A stretch of DNA of 64,000 nt, from positions 22,354 through 86,353 of the forward strand of contig WNNJ02002221.1 of assembly GCA_012934845.2 (NCBI GenBank), written 5' to 3'. The notes under the pieces are model-generated. The model was given only the letters and a program-made list of their open reading frames with translations. It was not told the origin of the DNA and searched no databases. The DNA comes from Pomphorhynchus laevis (lineage: Eukaryota; Acanthocephala; Palaeacanthocephala; Echinorhynchida; Pomphorhynchidae). How positions within the stretch are numbered: position 1 is the first letter of the stretch; the number at the start of each line of letters is the position of its first letter. The position numbers and the translations under genes were made by a program. Positions 11,272-24,339 of this stretch are shown in pieces.

Positions 11272-11772
11272 AATGCATTCAAAGCATTCTTTCTTTATAT
11301 CTGACACTCATTTGATCAAAAGATAATAGTATCGATGCTGATGATCTTTTGATAAATTCTTTCATTTGTTTTATCAATTTTGCTGGATCACACAAGGTGA
11401 TTTCACAGAAGAAACCAGTTACGGTATCATTTTTTTTTCATTACTTCCAACTCCATAATAATACTCCATATAAATTAAATCATATCTAATTGAATTAAAT
11501 TATTATATAATAATTTACTATTATATATAAACAATGCTTGGACACTGTTCCCATCACTCGTTTTCATTACTTCCAACTTCATACACTAAGGTGACTTGGA
11601 AGTAATGAAGAAAATGCAACCTTAGCGGGTTTCCAATGCGAAATCACCTTGTATGATCCAGCTTGATTTATAAAATAAATGAAAGAATCCATCAAAATAT
11701 CATTAGTGCCGATTATATGATCTCCTGATCACATCAGTGTTGAATTTAAAGTAAGAATGCTTTGAATGCAAT
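11272..11772. repeat. Large diverged foldback element, about 500 bp
   Basis: Arms of about 200 bp: GCATTCAAAGCATTCTT near 11275 pairs with AAGAATGCTTTGAATGC near 11755; TTTGCTGGATCACACAAGGT near 11388 pairs with the ACCTTGTATGATCCAGC segment near 11647; TTCATTACTTCCAA pairs with TTGGAAGTAATGAA. The arms have diverged by substitutions and small indels. Confidence 0.7.
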
Positions 11773-11902
11773 AGAGGACGAAACAGTACCATTATGTCAG
11801 CTTTAAATTGTCAGCCTTGTATGAAAGCTTATTAAAACGGTTTTCATATTCCAATTAAATAATCCTATAATTTTAAATAGTTGATAATGATTCATTATTG
11901 AT

Positions 11903-12080
11903 AAATAATTATTGGAGCTGGATCAAAGAAAATAGGAAATTATTTTTGATATTTCGCTAACTTCTGTTAGTATCTTCTAAAAATTACCTAATTTTAGTAA
12001 TTTTTAGAAGATGCTAACAGTAGTTAGCGAAATATCAAAAATAATTTCCTATTTTCTTTGATCCAGCTCCAATAATTATT
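11903..12080. repeat. Foldback (MITE-like) hairpin, copy 2
   Basis: Nearly perfect inverted arms of about 80 bp, from ATAATTATTGGAGCTGGATC to its complement, with a short TA-rich loop. Same family as 162-313, better preserved. Confidence 0.85.
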
Positions 12081-14100
12081 AATCCTGTAATTGCAATAAA
12101 CTAAAATATTAAATTTGTGTTACCTTGACTAATATGTTATCGATTATTTTTTGTTTCTAAACACGAGAGAACAACACATACTCTTTCAATGCAAATGTAC
12201 TGGATTAATAAAATAGCTAAAATGGTTATGATAAATTTCTATTCACTCAATCAGTTAATAGCATTTAAATTGTAGGTACAGATGCCAGTAGCTCTATAGG
12301 ACAACATAAGAAAGCTCGGACTTAGTTAATCCATATATTGGCTTCCATATATAGAAGACGATATAATTTTGTTTTATTATATTCTAATGTTAGAATTAAA
12401 ATTCTGTAAAATTTTGTGGACATGATTATACCATCATAGTACAAATTCAAGCACAAACGAAGTTTGGTTCTCTTATTACACTATATAAATTAGTCGATAG
12501 AAGAAAGCGTTTTCACCCCATATTCCCGAATGCCGTTTTGCTGCTTATATTTTTAAATATTTTAATTTAATACACATAAGAAATAAAATACGTTTTGCAA
12601 TAACATTTTTAAGTTAAATCAAAACATTACTAAAACGTTTAATTTAATAGCTAATTCAAAGTGAGCATTTTAATTTTGAATAGCTATTGAAATGCCTAAT
12701 GTGAATTAAATTTAACCAATTTTATTAAACTACATAATTAGGTGACTTGCTATTTTCTTTACACAAAGTAGCTACAATAGAATACCTTCTTTCAGAGTAT
12801 GTAAATTAGGCAGTACTCACCAGAAGAGCAGAATGCGTACTCGAGATCCTGTAAGCATTCTCAGAGTATTTAAATTTCTCGCTATTTAAGTAATGATTAT
12901 AAAAAACATGCACTATGTTCAGTCATATTTTTGATTTGTCGCAATTTCTTGTAACTTGAAAATGTCTTTCAGTCAAATACTCATTATAAAAGATAATTAA
13001 AGAAAATTTTGCATTTGCAATTTTATTTAACAATAACAGGACAATTAAATGACATACTATTAAGTGGTTAAGTGAATTTCGAGTACTTTCCTAAGATGCT
13101 CCCAAATACTTATCGATTAAACCATCACTATAGTCCTTCAGTTTTACAGAGAAGATTCCAAAACTGTCGACAATTAACTAAATGTACCAAACTTAAATGT
13201 GCAATTTACTAATTAAGGCAACAATAGTTCGGGACTTGATAATTAAAATATTTTTGATAAACCATTTAAATGTTTTTTTCGATTAAAAATACTGCCAAAT
13301 ATATTTTTATATGTCGTCACAGTTTTCACTGCTTAACAGTCTTCTCAGTGACAGATTTGAAAATATTAATTTCGGATGTATAATACGAAATAAACGGTGA
13401 TTGAATTAGTAGTTCATAATTATAAATCGAAAAACAATCAATGTGCCATTTATGTAGATAATTCAGTTTACGAACTCTATTTTTTGTATGTCATTATTTA
13501 GCCTAATTTGTCTAAATAAGACTAATTTGTTAGTTATAATAATAAGCAAGATGAGTTCGTAAATTGCATCGAAGGGATATATCGATTGATTGATAAACGA
13601 TTAAATGAACATATGCGAGTATCACTAACTCAACCACTCAATCGTACCGAGAACAAACATGGGCAAAACACTACGCGGGTAAACATCACCTACATGGTGA
13701 GATGAACGATAGAATACTTATCAAGTCTACGATAATGTCTATTCTTGATTTCAAACAATATATCCGCAATAAAACTAAACAACAAGATAAGATGATTGGC
13801 GTTAGATTATAAAATAGGTGTCGTGATTCGTATTTTAAAGTTTAAGGTTTATAGACGTTCTACAATTTGTGCATTTCTAGATCTGTCATTGAATAGGCTG
13901 TTAAACACAATAAATGATAGCTAATATTAATATTTAAAATTAATGTCTTCGTTTGAAAATTTAAATTAGAGACACCGAGTATATAATTTAAAAATTTTAA
14001 TGAAAATTGCATCAACAGGTTATAAATGTAAAAATATTTTAAATTTGAGATTATTTCATTAAATAATAAGAACTAAATATTTGCGAAAAATATCTAAAAC
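12081..14100. other. AT-rich sequence, no gene seen
   Basis: No supported feature. Confidence 0.4.
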
Positions 14101-14484
14101 ATTGAATGAACTTAATTCTGTTCATTTTTGTGACACTCATAATGTTATATTTAAATAATAACATGATTTAGTACGGAAACATTAATTTTGTTTTTTTAAT
14201 ATGATTTTTATACCAACACGACCTGCGATAGAAGACAAAGTATTACAGATCATTTCAAATGATCTGTAATATTTCAATATTTCAATATCTACAATTGCGG
14301 TTTCAAATAAAACAGAAATTGTAGATAAAACAGAGAATATTTAAATTATTCCACAAATTGTATTAAATTGTAAATAATGATTACAATAAAAAATTAACTT
14401 TCTTCGAAGATTGTTTTGAATTTTGATAAGTATACATTAGTTAAAGATATATTTATGAATATAAAAGAAACATTTCAAGGGAGA

Positions 14485-14760
14485 TTAATGAAGTTTATTT
14501 CCTGATCGCATTAACGTGTCTCGAATTGTGCAAATGCCAATTCCACCATGTTTAACAGAAAGAAATGCTTGTTCCAATGCGCTATCGCGCACTGGCATGT
14601 TGATGAACGATTGAAAAGTATCGGGCAACGTTTCATCGTATGTATTTGAGGAGTTAGCTAAGAAACACGGAGCAGATCGTAAAAGATACGTAAGCTTAGG
14701 AATATTGCAACAGTTTCTTAAAACAAAAGTAGCATCCTGCATGGAGAGGTATGTCAGACG
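14485..14760 (-). pseudogene. LINE post-RT fragment, near-identical to 1484-1760
   Basis: The same 85-codon frame with one amino-acid difference (R to G near the end), showing that the duplication is recent relative to decay of the LINE. Confidence 0.55.
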
Positions 14761-15249
14761 CGAACGGACTAATTTTAATCTGGAGATTAGATTATTCAGA
14801 TTCTCATTAGTTAAAGTGAACTGTACAACAATTATTTACTTCAAAAGTAAAAAAAGTAAACTTTGAAGATTAAATTCAAAGCGCATCTAAATGTTAATAT
14901 TGTAAATTATAAAAGCTACTTCTCTAATTCCATACTTATTGTCTCGATTTACATTCGGAAATCAAATGTTCATTTTTGTGACGCTCATAATGTTATATTT
15001 AAATAATAACATGATTTAATACAGAAACATTAATTTTGTTTTTTAAATATGATTTTTATACCAACACGACCTGCGATAGAAGATGAAATATTACAGATCA
15101 TTTCGAAATAAAAATGAAACCGCAATTGTAGATAAAACAGAGAATATGCAAATTATTCCACAAATTGTATAAAGTATATTCCACACACGAAACAGTAGAC
15201 ATTAGTTAAATATATATATTTATAAATATAAAAGAAACATTTCAAGAGA

Positions 15250-16445
15250 GATCAATGAAGTTTATTTCTTGATCGCAATCTTGCATGCTCTCCTCGATTA
15301 ATGTTGCGTTACCTTGTTGAACTGCCACACTTAGTCTTTGGAATAGAAAATACGACCAATGTTGATCGTCGATATTCCCGTTAAATCGACTGCCAAAGTT
15401 CATCCAGAAATTTGGTGGTGTAATGACAGATCACACCTAATGACTCTATTACAACCGGTTCGAAAACATGAGTTCTTTCGCCGAGACATGCATATTTCCT
15501 TAATTTTTTAACTTCAGCTGAGGCTGCCGCAATGTCTGCGTTGTGTGTGACCATGTGTTAGTAACTCTTAGTCAAAGTGTTTACCAGCCATTAGCCTACA
15601 TACTAGGGAACCAATGTGCACCCGTCGGGCCGCTTTCCATCATTTCGACAAATACCGCTCGGTTGCACCGACTTGGGAAACCTGCTGTCACTAGAGCCAT
15701 GTTAATAATTCGGTTCACATCGCTGTGATGGCTATTGCGAGATATGTCGCTTAGGTCGTCAAGGCATTTGTGTCAGAACAGTAGTCGTTACGCTGCATTT
15801 ACAAGTGTAGGGCTGAAGGAAACAAATTACAAGCATCAGCGCAATTGATATTGAGAAGCTATGGTCGTTCATTCTTGTTCCAGCTGGGGGTAATGGGTAG
15901 AGCGTTGAGGAAATCTTAGGAATATTGTGAAGCAGAAGCTAAGATATGGGATCGGCTTTCAGAAGAGAGCGAACTCGATAGAATGTCAGGTTGCCGTTTT
16001 CATAAACAGGGTGATACCATCGTATTTGGGATAGATTTTCCAATGGCATCTCACCCGACGCTAAAGTCGATCAGCTGTAAATATCCTTAGCGAGCAGTTC
16101 TTCATGTGTTTCTCCAATTGAGAAGGAAGAGTATCCTAAAATCGCTCAAGATAGTTTGTTGGTATACATTCGCGAGGAAATGTACGAAGGATGTGAAGTG
16201 TCTCGAATTGTGCAAATGCCGATTCCACCATGTTTAACAGAAAGAAATGCTTGTTACCATGCGCTATCGCGCACTGGCATGTTGATGAACGATTGAAAAG
16301 TATCGGGCAACGTTTCATCGTATGTATTTGAGGAGTTAGCTAAGAAACACGGAGCAGATCGTAAAAGATACGTAAGCTTAGGAATATTGCAACAGTTTCT
16401 TAAAACAAAAGTAGCATCCTGCATGGAGAGGTATGTCAGACGCGA
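15250..16445 (-). pseudogene. LINE C-terminal region with restriction-like endonuclease remnant
   Basis: Read from 16445 downward: the same start as the 85-codon fragment, then a longer C-terminus in broken frames. Recognisable pieces are GGIGICTIRDT near 16180, SLLKADPI near 15960, and NDGKRPDGCTLVP near 15650-15615. The last is the start of the PD-(D/E)xK-like endonuclease that follows the zinc-binding motif in this family. Several stops and frameshifts. The rest of the endonuclease core is not clear here but is present at 55236. Confidence 0.6.
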
Positions 16446-17876
16446 ACTGACTAATTTTAATCTGGAGATTAGACTATCCAGATTCTCATTAGTTAAAGTG
16501 ATCTATATAACAATTATTTACTTCAAAAGTATAAAAAAGTAAACTTTGAAGATTAAATTCAGCGCACATCAAAAGAATAATATTGTAAATTATAAAAGCT
16601 ACTTCTCTAATTCCATACTTATTGTCTCGATTTACATTCGGAAATCAAATTACTGTAATGCTTTATATAAATGCAAATGAATATCGAAGAATACACATAA
16701 ACACAACATGTATTTTCGGACTAATAATTTAATAAATTAACAATCAAAAGATAAAACGCAACAATTTGACTGCAATTTGATTTATACAATTAAAATAGAA
16801 CAAAATTTAACGTCAAAAATTAGAAATTAATGAAATATTAGTTTAAAACCGACTTTCGTTCAAATAAAATATTATTCCGAATTAACATAAAAGCTGTACA
16901 AACCAAAATAGTTTTAATAATCTACACCAAATAGAAGTTAAAATCAATTTGATTATAATCAATTGAATACATTAATTCTAAAATATCAAATATTCACAGT
17001 ATATCATTGCAATTGGAAGCTAGTTTTCAGATTTTATATGTTTAGATTATTGAATTAGATATATACATTGTGTAACAATATTTGTGATTATAACTTAGTT
17101 TTACTTATGATTCGAGTTATAGCTGCATGAACTGCAGTAACAACATAATTATTTATTATGCATTGCAACATCAATGTACTTTGCCAAAAAAATAGAGAGG
17201 GTGCAATGACGTAATAATCATCTTACAGTTTTAATTTAATTTACACTAGGCTTGAATTATTAAATTATCGGTTTTCAAACACTTGTATATACATTGAATG
17301 CTTGACAAATAGGGAAATATATCATTTATTTACGTATCTTATAAATTATAAATGGTCAGCAAACATATTTCAAATATAAGATTAAATAATTATCGTATAA
17401 ATGTTTTCACCCCAATTTATTTATGGTAGCAAGATAATTGCTTTTTTAAGAATATAAATCATTTTTCGCCGATACGTTTTAAAAGATCAAACAACACAAT
17501 TTGCTTTGCCACACTCTTTATAAATAAACTTACCATTTTAAAATTATGTAAAAAATTATATGCATAAATAATACATTAGATGAAATATTTCTTAAGACAC
17601 TAACTTTTAACTCAAAATATTAAATAAAAAAGTTTCTTTGTATTCAACAATAGTTTCACAAAATTGAAATGTCGATGCTAGTCATATATTTACAACGTCA
17701 AAGTATATTTTATGATACTCTCTATTATATGAAACAAAATTTATATAATACTATATAATTCATCATTCTTTCAATTGGAAACATACCTTAATATTTTGGC
17801 AAAAGACAAATGTTTTACTTTCATAAAAGTAAAATATTTTTACTAAAACATTTTTATACTTACATATTAAAAATCT

Positions 17877-17960
17877 ATTATTTATTAGTGGAGAGAGTGA
17901 AATAGAATTAAAAAAATTTAAAATAAATTTATATTTCACTCTCTCCCCTAATAAATAATA
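17877..17960. repeat. Foldback hairpin
   Basis: TATTATTTATTAG and GGAGAGAGTGAAAT pair with ATTTCACTCTCTCC and CTAATAAATAATA across a 30-nt AT loop. It lies in the inserted 1.9 kb segment. Confidence 0.8.
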
Positions 17961-18080
17961 AAAACCAATGAGTGAATAGTCAATTTATGATATTAAAAAT
18001 CTGTGATTAAAATTTTTGTTTTGAAATTTTCGAATCCAAGAGTTTTAATTCTTGGATTATAGTTATTTGATACTTTCATA

Positions 18081-18136
18081 TACTAATAACAGATCGTATA
18101 TTGTACTGCTATCGTATATTGTACATGTTATTAGTA
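18081..18136. repeat. Inverted repeat with internal tandem
   Basis: TACTAATAACA pairs with TGTTATTAGTA. Inside, ATCGTATATTGTAC occurs twice in direct order. Confidence 0.7.
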
Positions 18137-18527
18137 AATACGCTTTATAATAAAGTAATATTATAAATATTATTATAATATTATATTATTAATTATTATA
18201 ATATAATATTATAATTATTTAAAGCAGATAACGTTTTCACTGTAAATGGACCTATTTGCGAGTAACCATTCAAAAGTTTTTACACTAATTTTGTGTGGAT
18301 AAAAATAATAAAAAATATTTAAAGTAATATTATAATTATAGTAATATAATAATTGTATCATTATTATTAGTACACACCATACAAATGCGACGAGGACGTA
18401 GGTTTGAGGAATTTCTTGCACATACAGCTCACTGTAAAAATAGCTTTTTGATTAGAGCAATACGTCAATTGAACAAAGAATCCAAATAACAAAGGCAAAT
18501 CGAAGAAAAAGAAAACCTCTAAAAAAT

Positions 18528-18622
18528 GTAAGTGTGGCACCCCACAGTCCAAAAAAAAATATTGTAAGGGTGGCACCCTACAGCCGAAAATATTGTAAGG
18601 GTGGCTCCCTATAGCCTCAGGT
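18528..18622 (+). repeat. Tandem repeat, about 33 bp, three copies
   Basis: GTAAGGGTGGCACCCTACAG-like units begin at 18528, 18564 and 18595. Each contains a small GGGTGGCACCC palindrome. Confidence 0.75.
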
Positions 18623-19103
18623 AGTAGAAGCTAAGATAGCTGCTTCGAAGTTATTAATAAAGGCATTTTCATTCATATTTGTTTTTGAAATTATAATTAA
18701 AAGTTGTAATTTGATTCTTATCAGTAACACAATTATATATTTTTATATAAAAATGAAAAATAATTATTAATTATTATAATTAAAGACTTATTAAATTCTT
18801 TATTTTATGTTAAATTCTTCTGGGAATATAAAATTGTATAATTTAAAATACATATTATAGGTACTAACCTGTATCTTGTCTCTTTGGGTCTAATATGCAA
18901 ATTAAATTAGATCTGTCATCGAGAGCAACCTAGTCAATTTGTTCAATTAATTATTGACATTAAGTATACAGCGGTTCGACATGTCGGTATTCAGCATATT
19001 TTCAGCACTTTAGAAATGAGCGAAATACGCAATAATTGAGATAGGATCCCGTTTATTGTATTAAGCTGAACCATATAATTGGAAACATGCAAAGTCAAGA
19101 ACG

Positions 19104-19575
19104 TTGGATTCTTAAAAATTCCATTAGATGTGTTTGTAACACATTTCAGCAAAATTATCCGTCATTTAATCACAAGAGATACAGTTTTGTATCGTTCATC
19201 TGTTTCTTCTATAGGCTTTAATTTAATCCACTGAATAAAGAATTTAATCCACTGAATAAGAATCCACATTGGATTCTTAAAAATTCCATTAGATGTGTTT
19301 GTAACACATTTCAGCAAAATTATCCGTCATTTAATCACAAGAGATACAGTTTTGTATCGTTCATCTGTTTCTTCTATGGGCTTTAATTTAATCCACTGAA
19401 TAAAGAATTTAATCCACTGAATAAGAATCCACATTGGATTCTTAAAAATTCCATTTGATGTGTTTGTAACACATTTCAGCAAAATTATTCGTCATTCAAC
19501 TGCCAGAGATACAGTTTTGTATCGTTCATCTGTTTCTTCTATAAGCTTTAATTTAATCTACTGAATAAATCTTTC
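19104..19575 (+). repeat. 165-bp tandem repeat, about 2.8 copies
   Basis: TTGGATTCTTAAAAATTCC begins at 19104, 19269 and 19434, an exact period of 165 bp. The first two units are nearly identical; the third has more changes and joins the duplicated LINE block. Confidence 0.88.
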
Positions 19576-19839
19576 TTATATGCATAAATAATACATTAGA
19601 TGAAATATTTCTTAAGACACTAACTTTTAACTCAAAATAATAAATAAAAAAGTCTCTTTGTATTCAACAATAGTTTCACAAAATTGAAACGTCGATGCTA
19701 GTCATATATTTACAACGTCAAAGGAAATCTGCTTCTACAATATTTCATTGAAAACTTGCAAACCCAAAAATGTCGGTAATTTTAATTCACTGAATAAATC
19801 TTTCTTGAGAAAATAGAAAACATATATGTAGCATAAAGA

Positions 19840-20330
19840 ACAGAAAGGCCCCTGGCCTGATTTTATTTGTATTGAGAATTTAATGACTAATTTTAACGTC
19901 TTTGCGAATTATTGAACTTTTCTAGGTCTACATGCTCCACGGTCATCCAATTTTTATCTTTTGAAATCTAGAGACTAAAGTTTTGTGCTATAATGGTAAA
20001 TGGGTCACAGGTGACCCAAACGCTTTGTGTGCTTTCGTCTTAGTGAATTAATTACACTTAGAAACTCTTAGCACATTGCATTGTTTATCGAATGGTGTAG
20101 CGCCGATGATCATTACTACTTGATGATCAATTTGGATTTCGCCGAAACCGATTTACTATTGACGCACTTAAGTTGGGAACAAAGTAGTTATTCAGTGTAT
20201 TGCTAATAAAGAATAGCTATATGCCATTTTCATTGATTTTGAAAAGCCATTTGACGCTGATCGGGATATACTCTTCATAAAGCTTGCTTCGAAAACTAAT
20301 ATCGCAGGTCACATGATTTGATTTCTGAAC
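19840..20330 (+). pseudogene. Degenerate LINE reverse transcriptase, right copy
   Basis: Almost identical to 3130-3625 (the same APGPD, GDPN, QFGFR and FIDFEK pieces and the same lesions), so it was copied by segmental duplication and not by a second insertion. It diverges after ACTAATATCGCAGG. Confidence 0.65.
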
Positions 20331-20570
20331 TGCTTAAGCCAAGTTCACCCTTGTATATTTGATGAACTCAGATTTCCTCCAATATTATAAACTGATAAAA
20401 GAGTTCTGCAGATATATCCATATAGTTCATTGCTCTTTTTATTTTATCTAATGGAACGGATATCCTTTAAAATAAGGCCCATGTTCTACTGAACTTTTGA
20501 TGACAATTTTTGATGTAAAATTATAGGAGTTATTTCCTAATTTACGACTAATTAAGAATTCTAATAAAGA

Positions 20571-20615
20571 ATTCTAAGCACTATGTTCTTAAATTAAGAA
20601 CATAGTGCTTAGAAT
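20571..20615. repeat. Perfect palindrome
   Basis: ATTCTAAGCACTATGTTCTT and its exact complement are separated by 5 nt. Confidence 0.9.
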
Positions 20616-22440
20616 AAAAGTAATAAATATTATTAATATTTATTAATAAATAAAATACATATTATATTTATTAAATATTTATTAATATTTAAATATTTAT
20701 TAATATAATATTTATTAATATTTACCTTAATATTTATAAATATTTATATTTGCCAATGTTTTCTTTTAATTGAAATGATTTGATACATGCCGTTCTCCAT
20801 TTGAACATGGAAAATATCCGCATTGTTTATTACTAGCTAACACCGCTTTTTATGTTATTTACTGAAATATTTTTTTTGATCGTTAACATCTTGCTAAGAT
20901 TTTAAGAAATTCAAGAATACCTCTCTTCTAGTCATTCCTCGCAATTTGTTTCATCTCTACATGTTCCATCACCAGTCGCCTAATATTCTAACTTGTAGTA
21001 ATCTACGTAGGTTAACTATTATACGAAAATATATAAGCTAAATATAGTCAGAAAATTCAAACTCCACTTTAGATTAACATGGCCTTGTTTACTGCATATC
21101 AATTTCATCTTGTAGTGTTTAGAATAACAGGGGTGTTAGAAGAATCTTGGATGTACAAATAATATTTTTCTAATATATTTTCTAATGTGCAATTATATTC
21201 AAATCAAATTTAATTTTAATTATTAAAATTTAAATATTTTTCAATGCCAATATAATTTTGGTATTTTAGTATGTACTTTACCACTATATTATCGTACCTT
21301 TTAACAAAAAAATCAATATGGCACAATGTAAAATTTTTGAAAAAAAAATAATAATTTTAATTAAATTATTATTTTCCATGACAGTTTTTAGTTGTGAAGA
21401 TATGAAATGCATATGATGACATCTATACAAATTATGCTACAATATATGAAAGCATCTACTCTCCTGTTGCTAAATTCGAATTTTCGATTCAGTATAGAAG
21501 CTTTCTAAGTAAAAATGCATTTAATGTGAAATAACATTCACATTTTGCATAAACCTTTTTATCCAATATGTCTTAGTCGCTGGGCCATAATCTAAAGTTC
21601 AGCCTAGTGGACCTTACATATACACTACATAAAGAATATAGTGATTTAAATTCGGTTTTTATGAGGATGATTTAGTCGTTAGGCAAAGGAATGTGTTCTC
21701 ACACAAATAGTATCATACAAATTAATTATGTATGCTAGTTGAAAGCGGTAACTGTTAAAGTTTCAAAGTTGAATATAGTAAAATTTCGAAAGGTTGATGT
21801 AAACTTTGCGTGGCGATAACTTTACTCTCAACTAGAATGACCAATAATTTGTCTCAGGGTACATTTACTTGGGATCACATTTATTCAATATTTAAATCAA
21901 AAGGCAGCAGATTTGCGATAGTAATAGCGCGTGCATGATATTCAGGCTCGTGATCTTCATATATGGCTCACATATTTTAAGAGGATGTTGCTCCTAATTA
22001 AAACATATGTTCTTTAAACCATATAAAATAATCTAAGTTAAGAAAATTTTAAGCGACTTGATACATGTAAATTGCGACTTATTCAGCACATAACATCAGT
22101 ATCACCAAATACTTCTTTAAGATTATTGGATTCCGCGGACAGCTTGGTTTACGTTCTGAGCAAATCCAATAGTATTATCTGCCTGTACAACATAATATAG
22201 TCGTAATCTTAAAGTTTTAAAAAATAAACAGTCAATATTGGGTACGTGATAGTCTTACTGCTCTTTACACGTAAATTTCTCATAGAGGCACAATTCATGG
22301 ATATCATGATAATATATGCATTTATCGCGTATATTTACATGTAAATATATGCATCCGATAACGTACAGTTTTGTTACGATCTCAAGTGGAATATATTACA
22401 TATTTACATATATAGTGTAAAGGAAGTATAGATGAAGAAA
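20616..22440. other. AT-rich sequence, no gene seen
   Basis: No supported feature beyond simple AT repeats near 20630-20740. Confidence 0.4.
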
Positions 22441-22539
22441 TTTAAAGTAATGTTAATCTGTAATTAGAACGATTCAATGGCAAGCAACAATACACGTGAA
22501 AGTGTTATGTTTAATAGTTTTTATAAAAAAGATATGATG

Positions 22540-23500
22540 ACCAATTATCCTTATTCATATACATCGTATATTATTTATTAGTCAATTCATTAAAATTGAT
22601 TTTTATTTAAAATTTTAACTTTATGAAAATATCGATTGCATAAACTCATATAATTATTTATTATTTATAATCATTTATCTTCATTTTTAATTTATATAAT
22701 GTATAAAATAAATATATAAACTCTTTTAGCTGTTTTGATAAATTCTTGCAAACATTTGATGAAATTCTGTTTTTAAACAAAATTATTAATCAAAATTAAA
22801 AATTATTCATGCCGTAGGTCATGTATTACAAAGTCAACATGTGAAAAATGTATAAGACGTAAGATGACATCTAATCCTTATTCTGATACATAGTTTATTA
22901 TCTATTAGTCAATTCATAAAAATTGATTTTTATTTTTAATTTCAGTTTATAATTTATCTTGATATAAATTATATAAAATCTTATAACAATTATTTATTAT
23001 TAATTATTTTCTTTATTATTTAACTATTTAACTTTTATTTTGCATTATTTTTAATTTGCAATATAAAATACGTAGACTCAGTTAGCTTATTTATTTTTTT
23101 CTAATGACTCAAGCGAAATCTACCAAATGGATAATAAACAATATGCTTTGTATTAGAATAAGTTACACTAAATAATCAAATTTCACCAGAAAAATACGGC
23201 ATTAGCACGTGTTTGGCCCCACTACTATGTTGGTCCAGAAATGTGGGCATATAGCTGATAGGAGAGCAGTTCCTCCTGATGATCTTTACTCCTTAGTAGA
23301 ATACATCGTATATTATTTATTAGTCAATTCATAATAATTAATCTTCATTTTACATTTTAGTAACAAATTTTATCGTTATATAAATATAAATTGTATAAAA
23401 TATTATACTATTTATTACTTACAATTATTTATTTTTAATTTGTATATAGTATAAAATATATAGACTTTTTTAGCTGATAAATTACTTTAAATTTTTGCAA
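22540..23500 (+). repeat. Three tandem copies of a 350-400 bp interspersed repeat
   Basis: ATTATTTATTAGTCAATTCA or a near variant occurs at about 22569, 22905 and 23311, each followed by AT-rich sequence; two units end with TTAGCTG and GCAAACATTTGATG. Related pieces are at 1-110 and, inverted, at 50180-50460. The 23130-23300 part resembles the end of the Penelope-like fragment at 50.3-50.8 kb. Confidence 0.6.
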
Positions 23501-23504
23501 ACAT

Positions 23505-23980
23505 TTGATGGATGAATTCTATCTTTCTCACGACTCGATAAGGGACTTGGATCAAAGCTGTACCTTGAACTATTCGGGAATTACCAACGGAAAACGGCAG
23601 CAGGCGGGTGTAGTGATACTTACAAGTACCCCGTTGTCGTATGTGGTAAAAAGGTTTAATCAAGTGAACCAAAGGCTGGCGTCTCTGAGACTTTATGTCA
23701 AAGAGAGAAAGGGGATAACTGTTACGTGTGCGTATACTACAAACATTATCTCGGAATACGCAGTTTTTGTTGGACATCTTCAGGCTCTGCTTGATAGTAC
23801 TTACTAATACCTTCCATTATGCAAAATTCGAGAACATGAAAAAGGTTGTATTTAACTAATTATTCCCCTAAATGGATTACCTGCAAATGGGTTCCGTCAC
23901 TTAGAATTGGTTAATGGTCATTCATGTCCACAAATAACAGTGGGCATGCACTTTCATGCTCCTTGTAAGAACATATTTTA
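23505..23980 (+). pseudogene. LINE apurinic-like endonuclease fragment
   Basis: The frame at 23505-23807 contains AGVVILTSTPLSYVVKRF, NQRLASLRLYV and SEYAVFVGHLQALLDS. These match the middle of the exonuclease-endonuclease-phosphatase fold of LINE ORF2 (GVAxLL..., NxRIxxLRL..., YAP..., F..DL...L). Later pieces (NGFRHLELVNGHS) may continue it in other frames. N- and C-terminal catalytic residues are not visible. Confidence 0.6.
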
Positions 23981-24339
23981 TGTACTTTGAAGCTCATAGA
24001 TTTGCGGGAGATTCACTATCGTAACCTCGGAGGATGTGCATTCACTGATACAGATCACACTGAATGCCCTCTTGACTGCCTCAAGACATATGCTTTAGCA
24101 ATGAGGTGTTTATGCTATTTAAACATCAATTACGGAAAATTTTCGTGTTGATTATAATAATTGTTGCTCGCCAGAAGATCTTTGGGGCATTGTATTTTTA
24201 ATATTTGTATAAAACATGTATATTATATTAAAAAATTTAATAACATTAATCTGAGCAATTTTATTATCACCTTCTGACACTTTTCAGGGATAAGGCATCA
24301 AAAGTAGAAAATTTCTGTACAAAAAATCATAAAAGGTTC

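Larger units (their letters stand above)
14110..20330. repeat. Duplicated LINE-derived block, right copy, expanded
   Basis: It repeats 1.1-3.6 kb but with two expansions. 14967-16646 is extra: it restarts the block (TTTTTGTGACGCTCATAATG at about 14971) and carries a longer LINE fragment. 17703-19575 is an insertion flanked by a 145-bp direct repeat (17558-17702 and 19576-19722). Confidence 0.8.

Noticed and set aside
18215-18576. Two overlapping minus-strand frames
   Set aside because: They translate AT-rich sequence and the complement of a short tandem repeat.
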